A stretch of 64,000 nucleotides of DNA. Origin: Maea johnstoni. Its lineage: Eukaryota > Annelida > Polychaeta > Spionida > Magelonidae. How positions within the stretch are numbered: position 1 is the first letter of the stretch; each line of letters opens with the position of its first letter. Positions 49,494 through 62,645 of this stretch are shown piece by piece. The DNA is taken from contig OZ012691.1 of assembly GCA_963942565.1 (NCBI GenBank), positions 10,882,742 through 10,946,741 of the forward strand. The letters run 5' to 3'. Below the pieces are notes generated by a model. That model ran no database searches and was not told the origin of the DNA. It saw only the letters and a list, made by a program, of their open reading frames with translations. The translations under genes were made by a program, and so were the position numbers.

Positions 49494-49800
49494 TCATCCT
49501 TTTTCAGCCATATTAAGGCTAAATTGTAACTAACCTGTTGTTAGTGATATAGGAAACTATAGCAACCCAGTGAAAACCACTTAACCCCAAATCAGTGATC
49601 ACTTTCTCATATGCCCTGTCTGGGATCAAGGAACAAACACACATTTTGGAAATTTTGTTTTTTGTCACTTTTTCTGCAATACCATGGTTAAGTCATGACT
49701 AACCAGTTGTAATTGGTTTAGAAAACCAGATTACCCAGCAAAAAACACTGCCTAACGCCAAGTCACTAGCAACTTTCTAACATAGTGACTGGGATTTGAA
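49494..49800 (-). mobile_element. Two SINE body fragments
   Basis: On the minus strand GAGAAAGTGATCACTGATTT and GAAAGTTGCTAGTGACTTGG are relatives of the body of the 25.3-kb SINE, without the tRNA-like head. Confidence 0.45.
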
Positions 49801-50179
49801 AGATCAATGTGGGTGTTTTGTTTTTCATACTTGAATGACTCACATGTATATCAAATTATAAATGAAATAACATCTCACAGCATGATACTTATGTAACTGA
49901 GTGAGATATACCTTACACTCTGAGAGTAATAGTAGGAGCTCTACTACTATTCTCTACCATAAATTGATATTGATGCTACTTCAATGACTCTGTTTCTTGA
50001 TCTGTATGACCTGAGATGTCAGGGACCTGCATACGCGGAGCACTTCTTAATTTCTCATGAGTGCTCCATGTCCACAGGATTCACTGTGATTACAATGTAC
50101 GTAGGTACTATCAAAAGTATCCATCTCGCATTATATTACAGCAAAATGATCCAAAATCTAGCATGACTGAGGTATTAAT

Positions 50180-51545
50180 TCAAAATTCCATAGAATGATA
50201 GAGCCTATGAAATTACAAAAATCATTCTATAAGTTCTCACATTTCATTACTTTTTCAATGAAATGCCCAAAACGATAGCTTATCATTTAAATCAAGTAAA
50301 CCTAACCCAGTTTCTTCACCAACACATTCTTAAGTGATTTCTTTGGGAAAATTGTGAAATTAAGATCTTTGCATAGTCTCCAAGTTGACAATCTAAGCCT
50401 GGGAAAATACAAACGTTTAATGCCTGATTGTAAAGGATATAGGATATTACCCAAAAATTACCCACAACAGGGGCTACATTAAATCTAAACTACCAAAACA
50501 CATCCTACAACCATAGGCATCAATGTGAACATATTTGTGGCAAGTTTTATACATCTACATTGGAGGCTGCATTTTCCAGAAGCAAATTCCTAAAAACGCA
50601 TTCTTTTGATGATTTTTCAGTAAAATACCCCAAAAGATTTAGCAAGTCATAGGTTGGCAAACATAACTTATTTCCCCTACATGCCTATTCTTGGTTAATT
50701 TTCTGTAACAACAATATCAGGCTAGAATCTTGGTGTAAGAAAGATATAATATATATACCTTTGTTCAAATAAATGAGAAATTACAAAAATCCTACTATTT
50801 TAAAGGTTTTTACCCCAAAATCACTCACAGCAGGGGTCAGATACATTTCATACCAACAGAAAACATTTGATTATCATAGACATTCTCATAAAATCATTTA
50901 TGGCAAGTTTTGAGTTCCTACTATGAAAATTGCACCTTCCAGAAGAGAATCCCTAAAATCACCTGTTTTATGCCCCTTTTTCTATAAATCGCCCCAAAAC
51001 GTAGCATGTCATGAAAATATGCAAACATGACTCACTCTCTCTATCTACACCTGCTTGGTTAGTTTTCTAAACCAGAATTATTTAGTTGAGAGTTTGGAAT
51101 AGTCCACAGGATGACATTCAAGTTGTGGAAAATTACAAAATCCTACTATTTCAGAGGTTTTTACCCCGAAATCACTCACAGCAGGGGTCAGATACATTTC
51201 ATACTAAAACAAAACATTTGATAATCATAGACATACTTATAAAAATCATTTGTGGCAAGTTTTGACTTCCTACTATGAAAATTGCACCTTCCAGAAGCAA
51301 ATACCTAAAATCACTAGTTTTAATGCTATTTTTCTGTAAAATGCCCCAAAACTTAGCATATTACAAAAATATTCAAACATAACTTATTTTCTGTATCTAC
51401 ACCTTATTGGGTAGTTTTCTAAACCAAAACTATTTAGTTGAGAGTTTGGAATAGTCCACAGTATGACATCCAAGTTGTGGGAAATTACAAAAAACACTCA
51501 TTTTTGATGATTTTTCCCCCAAAGTCACTCACAGCAGGGGGTTCC
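50180..51545 (-). repeat. Right-arm tandem array, ~350-bp units
   Basis: Unit marks (TCACTCACAGCAGGGGTC) at about 51527, 51172 and 50820, with a diverged CCCACAACAGGGGCTAC at 50461. Mirrors the left arm with one unit fewer. Confidence 0.85.
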
Positions 51546-51869
51546 TTGAAGTCACGCTAACGCAACACGTTCTAAGATCAGGAGCATCCTCTTGAACACG
51601 TTTGTAGCAAGTTTTGAGTTTCTATCTCGAAAAATGAATTTTCTAGAAGGAAATCCCAAAAAACATGCTTTTTTGGTGATTTTTTGCATAAAATGCCCCA
51701 AAATTCCCTTACGCAGCAAAATCAGACGTGTCATCCACCCGTACACTAAAGCCCACCCTATGTAGAGATGAATAAGCATGGATGACGACTTGTAACGAAA
51801 AACGCCATCAAAAGTATAATTCTGACATTTGGCCACCCGCCTAAAAGGCTCAGTACGGCTAACCCCACC

Positions 51870-51892
51870 ACTGTGCGTGGGGTTAAATTCAT
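51870..51892. repeat. Small hairpin beside the foldback
   Basis: AACCCCAC and GTGGGGTT pair across a CACTGTGC loop just outside the right end of the foldback element. Could be a cruciform, with no clear role. Confidence 0.6.
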
Positions 51893-52109
51893 AGTAATTG
51901 AGTGAGTAAACACACCACTTTTCTCCGTTCTAATACTTTATTATATATCTTAGTTACGATTTTGCCAGTTCCTCAACATTTTCTTTTCCATAGAAAGATC
52001 ATGTACATAACCACCTAATATGAAGAACACGTTATCATTTGAGAATTCCATGACATATTTACCAGAGCCGTCTTCAATAATTTCCAACTGTGAAAACATG
52101 TCATTATAT

Positions 52110-52340
52110 ATCATTTATTGACCGTAGTATTGTACTACGACAGTAAAAAATAACAATAACGACTCAGACGAAAAAAAACGGCAAAATGGAAGCAAAGAAC
52201 ATAAGAAACACCAACATTTACACCACCACTACACCAACCTACATTATCAACAACAACAACAACAACAATAACAACAACAACAAAAACAACATCTACAACT
52301 ATAAAACATCACAACTTTGAACGAACAGGATGATAGTCTT
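52110..52340 (-). mobile_element. Retroelement 3' end with ATGATATATAATG tail
   Basis: Minus strand: a GTT-rich region, then CTGTCGTAGTACAATACTAC (a small hairpin), then GGTCAATAAATGATATATAA. Same GTCAATAAA terminus as three other loci. Includes a (CAA)n run at 52250-52285. Confidence 0.35.
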
Positions 52341-52534
52341 TTATTATTGTGCCGCTTGTAGGGGGAGCTACAAGGGTGAAAGGCAGATTGCAAAAGGAGA
52401 TGAATGCACACAATCCTCAGGCGGATCATCGTGGTGTTATAAAGGACTGTGCAGTAAGTACTTTATACCCTGATATGAAGATGATGATGATAACGTTACG
52501 ATGATGATACTTATGGAGCTGATGTTGATTACAA

Positions 52535-53128
<594 letters not shown>

Positions 53129-53397
53129 GATACCAATAGAGCAATGGTCACTAACAAAACATATGCCATTGAGTAATGCTGGTATATTGAAAAGTAAAGC
53201 GGTTTAAGAAGATGTGATGATTAAATTTGCTAAAAAGTAACGCTTGTTCTCAGAACTTCTCAGAACAGAGATTTACTGACAGCAATTGTGAATTAATATT
53301 CATGTTTCTTTTACAGGGGACTGCTCAGTGTTGTGAATTATAAGTAGTCAAATATAAAGCAACTATTTCTTTTTTCTGAGTGAATATTAAACACAGC

Positions 53398-53511
<114 letters not shown>

Positions 53512-53979
53512 CTCAGGTCGCTCTTTTTGTTCAACATTGTTTGATATTGACAATGTATATAACCATATATAACTGTTGCCATTTTACAAGTCGTGAAATT
53601 AAACCAGTTTGTTGGTCTTCAAATTTCATCAACTGTATCCACGGAACTTCTTTAATATACGTATGCTAATAGTGGAATTTGTTTAAAAAAAGGTGCCTTT
53701 TATTTTTTACCGATCACCATCAGTTGCTGTTATGTTCTTAGTATCTTACGATTGTCATATTGAATTTTTTTTGTGCATTCAAACATTCAAATATCTCAAA
53801 CGTTTCAGCTTGTGTTCCGCTATTCCGTGTTTTCAGCCTGAAAGGCCAGGTGTCAGAATTGCGGCACGTTGAACAGCGCCGCCCGCACGTGTTCCTGCGC
53901 TGCCGGTTGGCTAGGACCTCTATCCACCAGAGATCAGTAGAGCTTATATAGTTATGTGAAAACTAATGATTATTTTTAA

Positions 53980-54049
53980 TCTATTATTATTATTATTATC
54001 ATCATCATTATTATTATTATCATTATTATTATTATTATCATTATTGTTA

Positions 54050-54111
<62 letters not shown>

Positions 54112-54139
54112 AGCATCATTATTATCATTATTATTATTT

Positions 54140-54206
<67 letters not shown>

Positions 54207-54216
54207 CAGTAGTAGT

Positions 54217-54257
<41 letters not shown>

Positions 54258-54258
54258 C

Positions 54259-54298
<40 letters not shown>

Positions 54299-54516
54299 AT
54301 GTTATCATTTTCAGAAGAAGTAGCAGTACATGCAGTCGGATATTGGTCCAAGGTAGTGGTAGTAGTAGTGTCATTAATGTTTATTATCATTACTATTATT
54401 ATTATTATCATTATTATCATTATTATTTTCTGTTTTTGTTTTTATAAGCTTTGTCATCATCATCAACATCATCATTATGATGGGGATGATGATGATGATG
54501 ATGAGGATGACATCAC
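53980..54516. repeat. Compound (ATT/ATC)n-(TAG)n-(CAG)n microsatellite
   Basis: ATT/ATC runs at ~53980-54137 and ~54378-54426, TAG at ~54140-54298 containing a CAG run at ~54216-54250, and GAT at ~54477-54510. The long Val/Leu/Thr/Asn frames across it are artefacts. Confidence 0.97.
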
Positions 54517-54549
54517 CACCCTCACCTGTAAAACTGCATTTGCAACGTT

Positions 54550-55250
54550 CTCATATTTCACTAAAATTCATATCAATCTTTTCTAAAAACGAATGGTAAT
54601 TCAACCCTACTAAACCTTTTTGCATTTGCAGATATTGGTGGTCACTAATTGTAGTAGTGTCTTTTGATACATTGTATCTGTTTTAGTTAGAGTTTGATAC
54701 AGTGTTTCCTTTTTGTCCTGCATTACAAATAATTAATCTATGCTCCTCGGTATCAGTGTCCGAGTTTCTTCAACAATGAATACGTCACAGTGCAAGAACA
54801 GTCATTAGGATTGTGTGTACAGAGTTAGCACGATTGTCAGACCATTAATAATAGAACATATTTGAAATATTAATATGATGTATTTGTAATTTTAAGAATG
54901 ACATGATTTATACATACATATTCAACCGAACTTTTGGCTTTTAAATTGTTAGATTGATAAAAAGTTATATTTTATCATCTCTTAATTTCTTGATTCAGGT
55001 ATCAACTGTGTAAATTACATCACAAATGACAGATTATGAGTATTGGAGAAATTCCGAAATCACGAACTTTCTAGGATATGGTTCATTAACATAATTGAGT
55101 GGTACATTAAGGAATAATTACAAAAGACCTCCAGATCTTGCACAAAAAGTACACTAATGGCATCTAGACATCTAGAGTTGGGCATTATCAAAGATTCGGG
55201 AAAATTAGAAAATAAAACAACTAATGGTTAAACATGAATACTATTAGTCA
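54550..55250. other. Unassigned intergenic DNA
   Basis: Unique AT-rich sequence between microsatellites, nothing recognised. Confidence 0.45.
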
Positions 55251-55282
55251 AACATTTATTACCATTCACCAGAGCAACATGA

Positions 55283-55615
<333 letters not shown>

Positions 55616-55619
55616 ACAG

Positions 55620-56250
55620 GTTCATACAACATAGAATTTATACGACATTGTACACGGTTACTGATTCATTAGCATATACTAGAAACTAGGACAAGAGATA
55701 TCTCTGTAAAACATCATATAATTTCTTTATATCACTTATTGTACTTTAAAGTACATCTCGACGCAAAATAAATAAAACCAGTATAATGGCTTTAAAAAGA
55801 GATGACCTTTTTCCATGAAAAGAAATATTCTACAAATGCTCATCTACAAATGCATAATCTATAAACTAAGGCTGTACCTAGATACAAAATTTTACGTTGA
55901 CTTCTTAAAACTTCTATGTAATAAATAACAATTAGTCAATTTGATATTTCATTCATAAATTGTCTAAGATTATATAATGTATATTTGATAAAATGGAAAG
56001 ATCTAACAGCATTGTAAGGAATTAGCTAGATAACTCTACATGAATGTGAGAAAAAAAGCATTCTCTAGAATATAGATATTTTATCTCAATAGGGATTGTG
56101 TGGATGCTTTAGCTATAATCAATTAATTTCGTTTATATGGTACCATAAGTGCAATCAACTATATATTAAAATATTATAGATAGATATACAGATTAAAGGA
56201 TGAACATCTCAACTCATTAAGGTAATCGAAACTCTTAAAATACATAATAT
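55620..56250. other. Unassigned intergenic DNA
   Basis: Nothing recognised. Confidence 0.45.
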
Positions 56251-56252
56251 AG

Positions 56253-56517
<265 letters not shown>

Positions 56518-57064
56518 TTGGTCCCTTGGGTCTGTTCCCATATTATATATTTGATTTGCCATTCATCTATACGTCTATTGATTGTTTGGAGAAGTAGTAG
56601 TGCACTTTGTGTGAAATTTTAAAACCGCTTTGTTAGCATTCAATGAGCCACTCATTTATTAATCCATTGATGTTAATACTAATTGTTAATACTCTCATAA
56701 CATAATTATCCTTCAAAAACTGGCATGTGCATACTCTGCCGAGACCTTCACTTGACACTACCTTGATCCGTAACACCTGTGCCTGAACCAATCAATGGCT
56801 GTCACTGGCCACTTTCTCACTAGTCACCTGTGTCCGAAACAGGACCAGCGACAGCACTCATTCAATGTTTCGCTGGCAGTCAAGTCACACAATGATTGTG
56901 CTCCATGGGAAGCCTTTGTTTTGATATTCTTGCTCCGTTGACACTGACAGGATCTTCATATTCTTTCATTACCGGTGTGTCTTTAATTTGGCCACATTTT
57001 TTCTTGCCAATTCCTGTTGGTGTAAGATCTTTGGCGTATCCACTTTATATCGTGTAGTACTGGT

Positions 57065-59180
57065 CACTGAAACTGTAGAACATGTCATTGGTAACTGGCA
57101 CTGTAGAACATGTCATTGGTAACTGGCACTGTGGTGCGTGTCAGTGGTCACGGGCGCTGTAGTGCGTGTCACCGGTCACTGGCACTATAGTGTGTGTCAC
57201 TGGTCACTGGCACTATAGTGTGTGTCAGTGGTTACTAGCACTGCAGTGCGTGTCAGTGGTCACTGGCACTGTAGTGGCTGTCACTGGTCACTGGCATTGT
57301 AGTGGGTGTCACTGGTCATTGACACTATAGTATGTGTCACTGGTCACTGGCACTGTAGTGCGTGTCACCAGTCACTGACACTGTAGTGCGTGTCACTGGT
57401 CACTGGCACTGTAGTGCGTGTCAGTGGTCACTAGCACTGCAGTGCATGTCAGTGGTCACTAGCACTGTAGTGCGTGTCACTGGTCACTGGCACTGTAGTG
57501 GGTATCACTGGTCACTGGCATTATTGTGGGTGTCACTGGTCACTGACACTGTAGTGGGTGTCACTGGTCACTAGCATTGCAGTGCATGTCACTGGTCACT
57601 GGCACTGTAGTGGGTGTCACTGGTCACTGACAATGTAGTGCGTGTCACTGATCACTGGCACTATAGTGCGTGTCAGTGGTCACTTGCACTGTAGCGAGTC
57701 ACTGGTCACTTGCACTGTAGTGTGTGTCACTGGTCACTGGCACTGTGGAGCGTGTCACTGGTCACTTGCACTGTAGCGAGTCACTGGTCACTGGCACTGT
57801 AGAGTGTGTCACTGGTCACTGGCACTGTGGAGCGTGTCACTGGTCACTTGTACTGTAGCGAGTCACTGGTCACTGGCACTGTAGTGTGTGTCACTGGTCA
57901 CTGGCACTGTGGAGCGTGTCACTGCTCACTGGCACTATAGTGTGTGTCAATGGTCACTTGCACTATAGTGTGTGTCACTGGTCACTTGCACTGTAGAGCG
58001 TGTCACTGGTCACTGGCACTGTAGTGAGTCACTGGTCACTGTAGAGTGTGTCACTGGTCACCGGCAGTGTAGTGGCTGTCACTGGTCACTGGCACTGTAG
58101 TGGGTGCCACTGGTCACTGCCAGTGTAGAGTGTGTCACTGGTCACTAGCACTGTAGTTTGTGTCACTGGTCACTGGCACTGTAGAGCGTGTCACTGGTCA
58201 CTGTAGAGCGTGTCACTGTCACTGTAGAGTGTGTCACTGGTCACCGACACTGTAGTGGCTGTCACTGGTCACTGGCACTGTAGTGGGTGTCACTGGTCAC
58301 TGGCACTGTAGTGGGTGCCACTGGTCACTGTCAGTGTAGAGTGTGTCACTGGTCACTAGCACTGTAGTTTGTGTCACTGGTCACTGGCACTGTATAGCGT
58401 GTCACTGGTCACTGTAGTGTGTGTCACTGGCACTGTATAGCGTGTCACTGGTCACTGGCACTGTAGTGTGTGTCACTGGTCACTGGCACTGTAGTGTGTG
58501 TCACTGGTCACTGGCACTGTAGTGGCTGTCACTGGTCATTGGCACTGTAGTGCGCGTCACTGGTTGATGGCACTGTAGTGTGTGTCACTGGTCGCTGGCA
58601 CTGTAGTGGGTGTCACTGGTCACTGGCACTGTAGTGCGTGTCACTGGTCATTGGCACTGTAGTGGGTGTCACTGGTCGATGGCACTGTAGTGTGTGTCAC
58701 TGGTCATTAGCACTGTAGTGGGTGTCACTGGTCACTGGCACTGTATAGCGTGTCACTGGTCACTGGCACTGTAGTGTGTGTCACTGGTCACTGGCACTGT
58801 ATAGCGTGTCACTGGTCACTGGTCACTGGCACTGTAGTGGCTGTCACTGGTCATTGGCACTGTAGTGCGCATCACTGGTCGATGGCACTGTAGTGTGTGT
58901 CACTGGTCATTGGCACTGTAGTGGCTATCAATGGTCACTGGCACTGCAGTGGCTGTCATTGGTCACTGGAACTGTAGTGCGTGTCACTGGTCACTGGCAC
59001 TGTAGTGCGCGTCACTGGTCGATGGCACTGTAGTGTGTGTCACTGGTCACTGGCACTTTAGTGCGTGTCACTGGTCGATGGCACTGTAGTGTGTGTCACT
59101 GGTCGATGGCACTGTAGTGGGTGTCACTGGTCACTGGCACTGTATTGCGTGTCACTGGTCCACTGTGCACTGCTGTAACT
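57065..59180. repeat. 28-bp minisatellite, ~2.1 kb, about 70-75 units
   Basis: Typical unit CACTGTAGTGYGTGTCACTG followed by GTCACTGG. Within the unit CACTG recurs and CACTGTAGTG is an imperfect palindrome. Units differ by single substitutions (GCGT, TGTGT, GGGT, GGCT after GTAGT), and shorter ~18-20-bp variants occur (e.g. GTAGCGAGTCACTGG, GTCACTGTAGAGCG). The array ends at the 3' end of the GPCR gene. The 70-aa frame inside it is an artefact of period 28. Confidence 0.97.
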
Positions 59181-59183
59181 GCA

Positions 59184-60257
59184 CTATACATGTAGTGAGT
59201 CACTTGACCTGCGCCTGCAGCATCTAAAGAGTTTCTGTCGAAATGTCTTTCCAACAGCAAAATAAATGAGAAAGTTTACGGAAGAGTTGAGTATCAAGAG
59301 GAAATCCGTCACAAAATACCAATAGTGACGTATCATTCCAGGGAAGATCCTAACAGGCGCATCCAACCTATTTAAACATACATCAATTGTAAGCACAAAC
59401 AATGGGGCTTGGCATATTACAAAAACGATCACCACTGTAACCACCATGGCTGTTATACTGTCCGATTGCCGCTGACTGCTGGTTATGACATCTGCCATCA
59501 TTACAGACCGTTGTTTTTGAGCTTTGCGAATTCCAATGGCCAAAATACTGTTGAGAACTATCAGTACAGTGAGAGGAATGATAAATCGACTGGAGCCCAC
59601 AATAATGACGCGGTAGATTAGAAAGTATATCTTGTCATAAAACAGAGGGGTCATGGCGGGCCCAAGCTCTAGCCTACAGTCAACACGATCAAATACTTCC
59701 CGAAATTCCCTTTCAAAATACAAAGGCATATGAAGACATATGGAAAACACGCATATCAGGTATATGGCCATTTTAACTCTTTTCTCAGTGAAAATCACTT
59801 TTGCTCGTACTGGTTTCTTAACTGCTAAGTATCTGCCGACTGTCACCAAAACTATCAACCAGGCACTGATCGTCTCCACCATGCGGGCTAACGGCATTAA
59901 ACAAACTGCGTAAATTGAGTATGTCACTACGTTGTGACCGTGTCTGTCATGGAGAACCCGCAAGATACTACCATAGACCTCCACGCTCCTTATCAAGAGA
60001 TATAAGGAATCAGCGACAGCTAATGCTCTAAGAATCAAACTTGCTGATGACTTCATGCTATGTAAGATATGAAAAGATACAATGTTCCCAAGTAATCCAA
60101 ATATTATAAAGGCACCACTTAGGTATATGTTGAAAACTTTATAAAAAAGAAAATACGTTGGGTGCGTATCTCGGAGGCGAGGAAAGAGGTCAGGATCGAG
60201 GCATGCGCTGTTATACGTATGTGTTGCTGGGAACTCTGTTGTGTTAGTATCCTCCAT
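59184..60257 (-). CDS. Rhodopsin-family GPCR, FMRFamide-receptor-like, intronless (357 aa)
   Basis: Seven-transmembrane receptor of the plasma membrane, probably for a neuropeptide. One uninterrupted frame from ATG at 60257 to TAG at 59184. Likely helices: 44-66 (GLLGN, Asn58), 72-92 (LAVAD, Asp83), 113-135 followed by GRYLAV at 141-146 in place of DRY, 161-180, 213-243, 269-293 (CQAP at 282-285 in place of CWxP), 313-333 (NFLIY at 328-332 in place of NPxxY). Cys119 and Cys194 can form the conserved loop disulphide. N-glycosylation site at Asn5. Dibasic-rich tail FRCCRRRSSDSLHV. The divergent family motifs and general look suit the FMRFamide/peptide receptor group; I cannot name the ligand. 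The last codons coincide with a minisatellite-like sequence. Confidence 0.9.
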   Translation of the reverse strand: MEDTNTTEFPATHTYNSACLDPDLFPRLRDTHPTYFLFYKVFNIYLSGAFIIFGLLGNIVSFHILHSMKSSASLILRALAVADSLYLLIRSVEVYGSILRVLHDRHGHNVVTYSIYAVCLMPLARMVETISAWLIVLVTVGRYLAVKKPVRAKVIFTEKRVKMAIYLICVFSICLHMPLYFEREFREVFDRVDCRLELGPAMTPLFYDKIYFLIYRVIIVGSSRFIIPLTVLIVLNSILAIGIRKAQKQRSVMMADVITSSQRQSDSITAMVVTVVIVFVICQAPLFVLTIDVCLNRLDAPVRIFPGMIRHYWYFVTDFLLILNSSVNFLIYFAVGKTFRQKLFRCCRRRSSDSLHV

Positions 60258-60419
60258 AGTGAGATGTGTTGAAACAATTGAGGCTGTAAACGGTTCTCAA
60301 GACGTGATGTACCAACTCGTGATGCCTTTTGAAGACAGAAAATCTTTGTCGCACTGTCCAGGTGATTGTATAAATCAGAGTTCTAGCCTGAAAATATAAA
60401 AATGTCATAATGTCATATT

Positions 60420-61485
60420 ATAATATAATATAATCTTTATTTCTTTAAAGGGGTTATTACAAATAGCCATGGGGCTAATCGGGGTAACCACCCCAACAAA
60501 GTAATACAATATATGATGAATAAAGTTAAATACAAATAATTTGACATAGCAAGGTCAATAAGACACTGAAGTAATCTGCAATTGTCAGACAGAGAATATA
60601 TACAGTATAATATAACATAAGATGGATAGAAAAAAATGCACGGTCTGATATTCAAGTGATGTAACAATCCTATTCTTATATTAGAAACCTGGAATCCTGA
60701 AACGTTCACTTGAAACAATGAAATTTTGTGCTGCTACAAATATAAGTGAGTTTGTAACTTCAGAAAATGTACTTGAACCATACAGTAGCAGTGAGCACAA
60801 TTGTTCAGGAGACATATAGTTTACATTTGTTAGATAAGAGTCAAGCTGGTCAATCATCACAACTCTCAGAGCAGCATATTTCGGGCATATGGCAAAGAAG
60901 TGGATCTCATCTTCCAATCATGGCCACAAGAACATGAAGGGTCAGCAACAATATTATGAGTATACAAATGGGCATTTAATGCACTGAATCGATAACGCAG
61001 TCTTGATTGAAGGACTGATGCTGGCCTAAGACCTGAGGCATAATATTTGGGGGCTTTGGCTGGTGGTTGGAAGGCATAATAATTAGATAATGCAGATTTG
61101 AACGAGTTTGTTTTTTCAATTCTACGTATCTCAAGAGGCAATGAGTTCCAAATTTTAATTGATGCATGGACAAAGGAATTTGCAAATCTGTTGGTAATGC
61201 CAGCTTTGGTGGGGAGAACCAATAAGTCTTTATTTCTAAGATTATAGTTTGATGCCGTTGCACTAGTAGGCAGTAGTGGCTTTAAATAAGAAGCAAAATC
61301 CTCGTGGAGGACTTTGTGTAGTAGGGTAACACGATGGAGGGACCGTCTTGACGTGAGAGTAGGTAATCCTAGCTCACTTTTGATAGTTTGACCACTGGTA
61401 CCATTCATGGCACCAGTACAGATTTTAGCAGCTGCATATTGGATGGTTTCGAGTTTTTCAGAAAGGTAATCAGGGCATCCATCCC
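60420..61485 (-). mobile_element. 5'-truncated LINE, C-terminus of the reverse-transcriptase ORF
   Basis: Exact 11-bp target duplication AATGTCATATT at 60409-60419 and 61486-61496. On the minus strand the frame opens at the truncation with WDGCPDYLSEKLETIQYAAA, the usual post-RT region, through YNLRNKD and SFVHASIKIWNSLPLEIRR. It then reaches a zinc-knuckle-like CSCGHDWEDEIHFFAICPKY, with one base missing between W and E, so the two parts are in different frames. It ends FRIPGF before a stop at ~60681. The 3' UTR runs to GAAATAAAGATTATATTATA. The pattern fits a CR1/L2/Jockey-type element; the clade is not settled. Dead copy. Confidence 0.9.
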
Positions 61486-61499
61486 AATGTCATATTCTG

Positions 61500-62340
61500 T
61501 TTCAGGTCACACAACAGCATGGCACGTTAAGTTACATTACAAGTAGCTTGCGAATGAAAGCTACGTTCAATTTTGAGGTCATCCATGCACCCATGCACCG
61601 GATGGGTGTCAATCAGGTGCCTGGTCGTGTATTGTGCCTGGGCTGCCCAGTAATTTAGAGGTTTAATTAAATGTCGGCACTGTAATATTGAAAAAAAAGT
61701 ATTTTATTTGGGTTTGCTAATTCATCGTGGTTTACCATAAAATGTGTTCATTCTAAAGACAGTGCGAAAAAAGGCTAAGAATCTATGACGTCCTACTACA
61801 TCGGACGAGACAGTATACGTCATTTGGAGCCAGTGGACGGCAGAACTGACCCGAACTTGAGTTTAAAGTCAATTACTAGCAACACTTGTAGTTTTGATAT
61901 AGCAATCAATGGGCAACATCAAGTATTTCAAGAAACAAGTTTTTATAACCTCCAATTAGTATACGTTAGAATTGCCGAGTTTAATTTTCACGAAGAGTTG
62001 CCTTAACCATTCGCTCAATGCTCTTGATAAGAAGACATAAACATAATATCAGGACTTTTGTGGAATAATCTTGTAAACATGGTACTATAGAGCTGCCAAA
62101 TATGTTCCATATTTCCCGAATATTGTATGAGACAATCTTTAGCATTTGAACCTGTTTTATACATAAATGACTGGTCATACATATTTTCTGTAAATTTATA
62201 ACATTCCCAAATTCATAAAAGTAAAGGTGAGAAGAGAGAGAGAAATGAAAATGACTGAAAGCATAATGACGTGTAGTACTCTCTCACAACCACTGACTAT
62301 TACGCGGAGTAACTTTGCCACAGAATTGCCATCAGTGAAT
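61500..62340. other. Unassigned intergenic DNA
   Basis: Downstream of the LINE target site. Short frames only, nothing recognised. Confidence 0.45.
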
Positions 62341-62342
62341 CA

Positions 62343-62645
62343 TGGGACAAAGTAGCTCAGTTGATTAGGTGTCGGACTAATAATCAGAGGGTCGCTGGTT
62401 CAAATCCTGGCCGGGGCACTTTGGTATGTCCTTGGGCAAGACAGTGTATTCCATGTTGCTACAGTCTAACCAAATGCAAAATGGGTACCTAGCGTAAATA
62501 AGGTACTGCTTAGAGCTTGTGCGCTATATGCTGCCAGTTGCTCTGTAATATCCCCGGGGGGATTGAAATGGTTTCCGTGTGTACATGCCTTCTAGGGGAG
62601 GAAGCTCGTGTGAGCACGTTGGTGGATACAAGACTAAACCGAATA
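62343..62645 (+). mobile_element. tRNA-derived SINE with a conserved core
   Basis: The head resembles a tRNA: box A TAGCTCAGTTGATTAGG, an anticodon-loop-like CTAATAA (Ile-type AAT) and box B GGTTCAAATCC. It has no matching acceptor stem and no CCA context, so it is not a tRNA gene. It continues into CTTTGGTATGTCCTTGGGCA and AATGGGTACCTAGCGTAA, which resembles a core widely shared by invertebrate SINEs (the Inv-type core, from memory). The 3' limit is approximate. Confidence 0.75.

Larger units (their letters stand above)
45855..51843. mobile_element. 6-kb foldback element with tandem-unit arms
   Basis: Outer ends are TAGGCGGGTGGCCAAAT and its exact inverse. The outer ~300 bp of the two arms are nearly identical; the inner parts are more diverged. 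The left arm spans ~45855-47850, the right arm ~50180-51843. Each arm is a series of ~350-bp units marked by CCCCTGCTGTGAGTGATTTT, TGGACTATTCCAAACTC and GGGATTTGCTTCTGGAAG. The left arm has one unit more. The ~2.3-kb middle has no transposase I can recognise. No convincing target duplication (AAAA/AAAG at best). The short conserved frame near each tip exists because the tips are duplicates. Confidence 0.8.

Noticed and set aside
51552-51836. 94-aa frame also found, nearly identical, at 45929-46156
   Set aside because: Looks conserved only because both tips of the foldback are inverted duplicates of each other; no domain.
45855-51843. Polinton or other large virus-like element, because of the long terminal inverted repeats
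   Set aside because: Only 6 kb, no coding content of that kind, no 6-bp duplication; arms are tandem non-coding units.
53944-54586. 206-aa Leu/Val-rich and 158-aa Thr/Asn-rich frames
   Set aside because: Translations of compound trinucleotide repeats.
57362-57574. 70-aa repetitive frame
   Set aside because: 28-bp minisatellite; a period not divisible by three shifts frame each unit.
57065-59180. CRISPR array
   Set aside because: The repeats are head-to-tail with no unique spacers, in an intron-bearing animal genome.
62343-62420. Functional tRNA-Ile gene
   Set aside because: No acceptor-stem pairing, and the tRNA-like part continues straight into a SINE core.
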